NCBI GenBank assembly: GCA_007644065.1
Contig: VJWN01000005.1
Location: 124,001 to 188,000 of the forward strand
Length of the DNA: 64,000 nucleotides
From: Margaritispora aquatica
Lineage: Eukaryota; Ascomycota; Leotiomycetes; Helotiales; Discinellaceae
Reading direction: 5' to 3'
The notes beneath the pieces were generated by a model that had not been told where the DNA came from, did no database searches, and worked only from the letters and a program-made list of their open reading frames with translations. The position numbers were made by a program, and so were the translations under genes. Below, piece after piece: positions 60,501-64,000 of the stretch (its first letter is position 1; every line of letters starts with the position of its first letter).

Positions 60501-62409
60501 CAACAGACAGATGGAAATATGCGAAAGCCCAAGATGCTTGGACTGCTGCTCAGGCTTTCTTTGCCGAGACGAAGAAGTCTGGAACCCCTCTCACTTCGAC
60601 AGACCCATCAAACCCACTCAGTCTCCCTACATTGGTATACGGCAGCAAGGGAACACTCCTTCAGTTCTCTGGTGTAATCGCTGAATACTTTAATGGTACG
60701 ACTTACTCGACAATTTCCCAATAATTCCCCAAATTAGTAATACTGACGAAACGACAGCGGACACAAACAAACAGTGTCAAAATGTCAGCCACCAAGTCGA
60801 GTATCATCACCTTAATAGCTAACGAACAGTCCTAGATGAACGACGCGGCATGTAAAGCTACAACAGCATGTCTTAATCCAACGACAGAGAATCCACTCTT
60901 TCACAGTTCAGCAGGGTAGGATAAAATTTAAGGACTACAACCAACACAGCTGTCACTGACGTATCCAGAAAACAAATTATGGACTCCTTTTCGAACGTCC
61001 ACACGTCTATTAGTGACATGTATAATGCAGTCCACACTGCTCAGCTTAATACATTTGCTGATGCTGGTCCTGCTGTCAAATTGATGACAAATTTTGTTGA
61101 TTCATCCAAAGCCTTGATCGTTCTTGATTCAATATTGCTGGTATTCTCCCTTGTCGGTGCAGGGTTTTGGGGATCCAGTAAGTTCCACCATATTACTCAT
61201 CTAATTAAATTAGAAAGTTAAGAAAGACGAAATCGCATTTAATTGAAATTATGACGAGGGGTAATTGACACGATGTAGCTCTCAAATCCCTACCTTCTAC
61301 GACAGCATCGCAAAAGGATTATGAAACCCTTGTTACAGGAACAGTAACCGCATTCGTGACTTTTGGGGTGAATACAATGAAGAATTTAGTAAAAACGTAA
61401 GTCTCTATTCAGTTCACCGAAGTTGTTTACTAAAAGTTACCATTCAGTGATAGCGAATTAAGTGCAATCAGCAATTTTCAGTCACTTGCGGGCGGATTGT
61501 GTAGAGGTATATTCAAGTCCTTCCGTTTTCTTTGGGTTGTTTAAATATCCTGTCCATAGGTTGAATATTTGGGTGCTCATGCTAATATTTCGCTAGTAAT
61601 GGGAGATGCGAATGCGCAATTGTTGAACGTGTTATTCAGTGGCACAGATGAAGGCCTCAATCAGCTTAAACCATTGATTGACAATGGCGTTAGTTCAGGC
61701 TTGATGAGGGCGAACGAATACAACATTGCAAACTCGCTCGAAACTGCCATTGTTGCAATGTTGCTGCCTTATCTTTGGTCGGCCAATAAGCCTAGCACGC
61801 AGTTTATCATGTAAGTCGCTCAATGACTGTGTCTCAACCTCCAAGCTAAGCACCCGTAGGACGAGTGATGTGACTGCTGGATGTGACCCCTTGAAACCTC
61901 CTGCGATGGACATTCTGACGGATACTGAGCGTCTTAATGGTTGGACATGCGTCGGTCCAGTAGGGTATTGGCTCTTGTCCTCATCCCCAGTTGAGTGCGT
62001 ACGTACGTGTAACACATGCTCGTCATGTACTGGCGGTATCGCGGGCCTGAAAGGAGTTGAGAACCTCAACGGAGACAAAAAGAACTTTGGGGGGCTGACT
62101 AAGGAAGCTCTTGTTCGCAGGTGAGTGATGCTCTTAACATTACATTCCCCGACCAACATCCCTCTGGCTGACAGAGCTCTTGCTCGATCTTACTAACTCG
62201 CGACTAGCTCTCTCAACGCCAAGGCGAAGAATGGAGGCAATAACGGATGGAAGGCAGCTGCTGCGACGGATACAGAGACGATTCTGGCCATTGTGAAGGA
62301 TGGTGTTTCGGCTGCTGGAGTTTTCAATGCTCCTATCTGTGGACGCGACGAAGCTTTGCACAATGTGGCTAATCCGAAGCCCTTGTCAGCAAACTTTCCT
62401 TGCAATTGA
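57597..62409 (+). CDS. Secreted GH71 alpha-1,3-glucanase-like protein with cysteine repeats and long unknown tail
   Basis: Seventeen exons: 57597-57680, 57745-58144, 58206-58243, 58421-58539, 58645-59138, 59305-59573, 59626-59772, 59871-60097, 60214-60695, 60758-60795, 60836-60915, 60969-61177, 61279-61396, 61448-61506, 61597-61810, 61860-62120 and 62208-62409; 3441 bases, 1146 residues, all phases consistent. Signal peptide MKLAAVLLVWASTLPNLVAG. GH71 domain (about 21-330): AFAHFM-VSNTVGYT, DAFALNIA, FKLFFSFDYAG, PLVSTFEGPG, MMPASPWFYTNLP, WLWRGGSLWYDRW, VQIISWNDFGESHYIGPL. A beta-type module follows (about 340-460). Four cysteine repeats of the form C-x-x-GYCP (about 470, 518, 594, 641) alternate with YEGLCSF-like segments. 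The tail (about 670-1146) has WKYAKAQDAWTAAQAFF, a hydrophobic ALIVLDSILLVFSLVGAGFW (841-860) and paired cysteines near the end. Cell-wall alpha-glucan hydrolysis is the expected role; the tail's role is unknown. Confidence 0.88.
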
Positions 62410-64000
62410 GAGAAAGGGGGGGAAGGGCATCATGGATGGTTTTTGCGGCGCATGATGTCTACTTTAGGGGTGGATTCTGGGAGATGCTGTATTAGTGGAT
62501 TTGAACAAGATCGAGGTTGGAAGGGAAAAAAAAGTGATTTGGTTGAAGATAAATCAAGTTCCAGAAAAGCTAATTACCGCAATTCAAGCATAACATTTTC
62601 GATCTTCGCATTTCTCAAAGTGTTGAAGGTGGTACGTAGGGCCACTCCCTCGCTTAAGATCGTGGTGTATGCTGCCTTGCCCTCATTATATCTACAGTAT
62701 CTCTCTCCTTCCCCTCCTGGCTAAGCAATAATTTCATGATCCTCGCTCAACGAGGGAGGCTAAATTCTTCTTCGCCTTTGTCGAGGCCCTGGTGTACAAT
62801 GACCAAGCATCGCTAGTGTTTAAGTGATTCTCTTTCCTGGATCCTCCATTTTTTTTTTCACCTTTCAGATGTGTATGATGTTTAAGAACATTCTCTTACC
62901 AACGTGTATAATATTTAGGCACATTCTCTCACCACTATGTATAAAATCTAAGCACATTCCAAAGCTTTTATTTTAGTTGAGCCTAGCTCCCAAGTTTCTT
63001 GCAACCTGGGCACAATTCTCCTTTCCCCTCTTCTCCCTCCATTCTCCATCCTCTTTCCACCCATTCTTCCAGGCGTTGGATCTCGTCCGTCCTTTCCTTC
63101 TCCCGCTGAGACAACTCCATCGCTCTCCCTTCCTCCCATAGTCGTCTCTCCCGTTCCCTCCGCTCGAGCCATTCTTGATGCCGGTCGTCTGCCTTCTGCT
63201 GACATGCTTCGAGCTCGGTTTTGCGCTGAATCGCCCATATCGCTCTTTACCTTCCTTCCTTCTATCTTGAAACTACGCTTCTTCCTTCCTCCCCTCCGCT
63301 ACAACCTTCCTCAGTCTTTTTTTTTCTTCTCCCCCTTCGCAAAACCCTCTGAACGAAGTAGATGGTAATTATCTCCCTCAACAGTCATCCGAACCCACCA
63401 TCCGAAGAAGAAGACAAGATAGCAAAATGGCCCGAGCAACACAAGATCGACTCGCAAAGGGATAGTAGAATCTGGTTACTTACTGCTAGCGATCGATCAA
63501 AGCTGGTAACGACCTCCTTTTCTACTAACATACACACCGGTGTCGCCATGATTGCAATTGGAGATTAGGAAGCAATACTGTTGATTCTGTGATTTCCTCA
63601 TATTCCTATCGAACAACTCGTAAGCGTGTATTCGATAGTTACACGTCGATTTCTTCTCCTTCTTACTCGTATATTGCTCGAAGATAAAGACTTCAGGTCT
63701 GCCATTGATTGACTGATTGATCGATCCAAGATGTTGGGATTAAAGATGATTTCAAAGGAATTTCGAAACAATGGTAGGTAGACGAGAACTAAACATAGAA
63801 GGAAGAAGTTAGGGGTTTGGTGAGGTTATATATTTATTATGGCTAAGTGGTGCATGGTCCGCTATAAGCTAAAGAACCCACATCAGTAGCCTAGGTAAGG
63901 TAGATCGATGTATTAGCTCTAACGTCGGATATAACGTCATACTATCGATCGAAACTAACGGTTAGTGATTAGGTACTTTTTGTTGCTCTGTTGTACTCGC
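62410..64000. other. Right-edge intergenic space
   Basis: It contains the GH71 3' flank, a 33-35-base minisatellite (62871-62965) and CT-rich tracts near 63240-63340. On the minus strand at about 63230-62985 one frame without a start codon reads a Glu/Arg/Lys coiled-coil-like segment (QRKTELEACQQKADDR, then WLERRERERRLWEEGR) ending GELCPGCKKLGS; it may be an exon of an unmodelled or broken gene. Nothing else supported. Confidence 0.4.
62871..62965. repeat. Minisatellite, three copies of a 33-35-base unit
   Basis: GTGTATAATATTTAGGCACA and the following TTCTCTCACCAC recur with few changes at 62871, 62904 and 62939 (third copy shortened). Confidence 0.8.

Overview
The window is fungal nuclear DNA. 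Almost every gene is split by short introns (mostly 45-120 bases) with GTRNGT-type donors, CTAAC/CTAAT-like branch points and CAG/TAG acceptors. Genes are spaced 1-2 kb apart, often in head-to-head pairs, and the proteins look like those of filamentous ascomycetes (Pezizomycotina). A leotiomycete is a reasonable guess but cannot be proved from the window. I rebuilt the exon chains by hand; for every conserved gene the exon lengths sum to a multiple of three and restore the family motifs across each junction.

Layout. 1-6.3 kb: Tel2-like protein (cut by the left edge) head to head with UBA3, then RPAC1 head to head with the complex I 49-kDa subunit. 6.7-13.5 kb: two uncharacterised genes that point away from each other and share an N-terminal cysteine/histidine pattern; between them lie 4.7 kb without a convincing gene but with two decayed tandem repeat arrays. 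13.9-23.3 kb: ATP synthase gamma and TOP1 (divergent), an E2 W-like ubiquitin-conjugating enzyme and a CaM-kinase (divergent). 25.7-39.5 kb: an uncharacterised TPR-like protein, COQ6, a histidyl-tRNA synthetase with a probable mitochondrial extension, VPS33, and an LSD1-type demethylase with a C-terminal HMG box. 39.9-42.3 kb: a broken 2EXR-domain gene and actin-capping protein beta. 42.3-46.8 kb is gene-poor. 46.8-56.4 kb: an SDR-type epimerase-like protein, a small beta-rich fungal protein, glucose-6-phosphate dehydrogenase and ribosomal protein eL33. 57.6-62.4 kb: a secreted 17-exon GH71 alpha-1,3-glucanase-like protein with cysteine repeats and a long tail of unknown function. The last 1.6 kb hold a small minisatellite and no clear gene.

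Most genes are unrelated housekeeping functions: protein modification (UBA3, E2), transcription and chromatin (RPAC1, TOP1, LSD1), respiration (49-kDa subunit, ATP synthase gamma, COQ6), translation (HisRS, eL33), vacuolar fusion (VPS33), actin (CAPZB) and NADPH supply (G6PDH). No biosynthetic cluster, virus, CRISPR array, intact transposon or confident tRNA was seen. The least explained parts are the CGH-protein pair around the repeat arrays and the tail of the GH71 protein.
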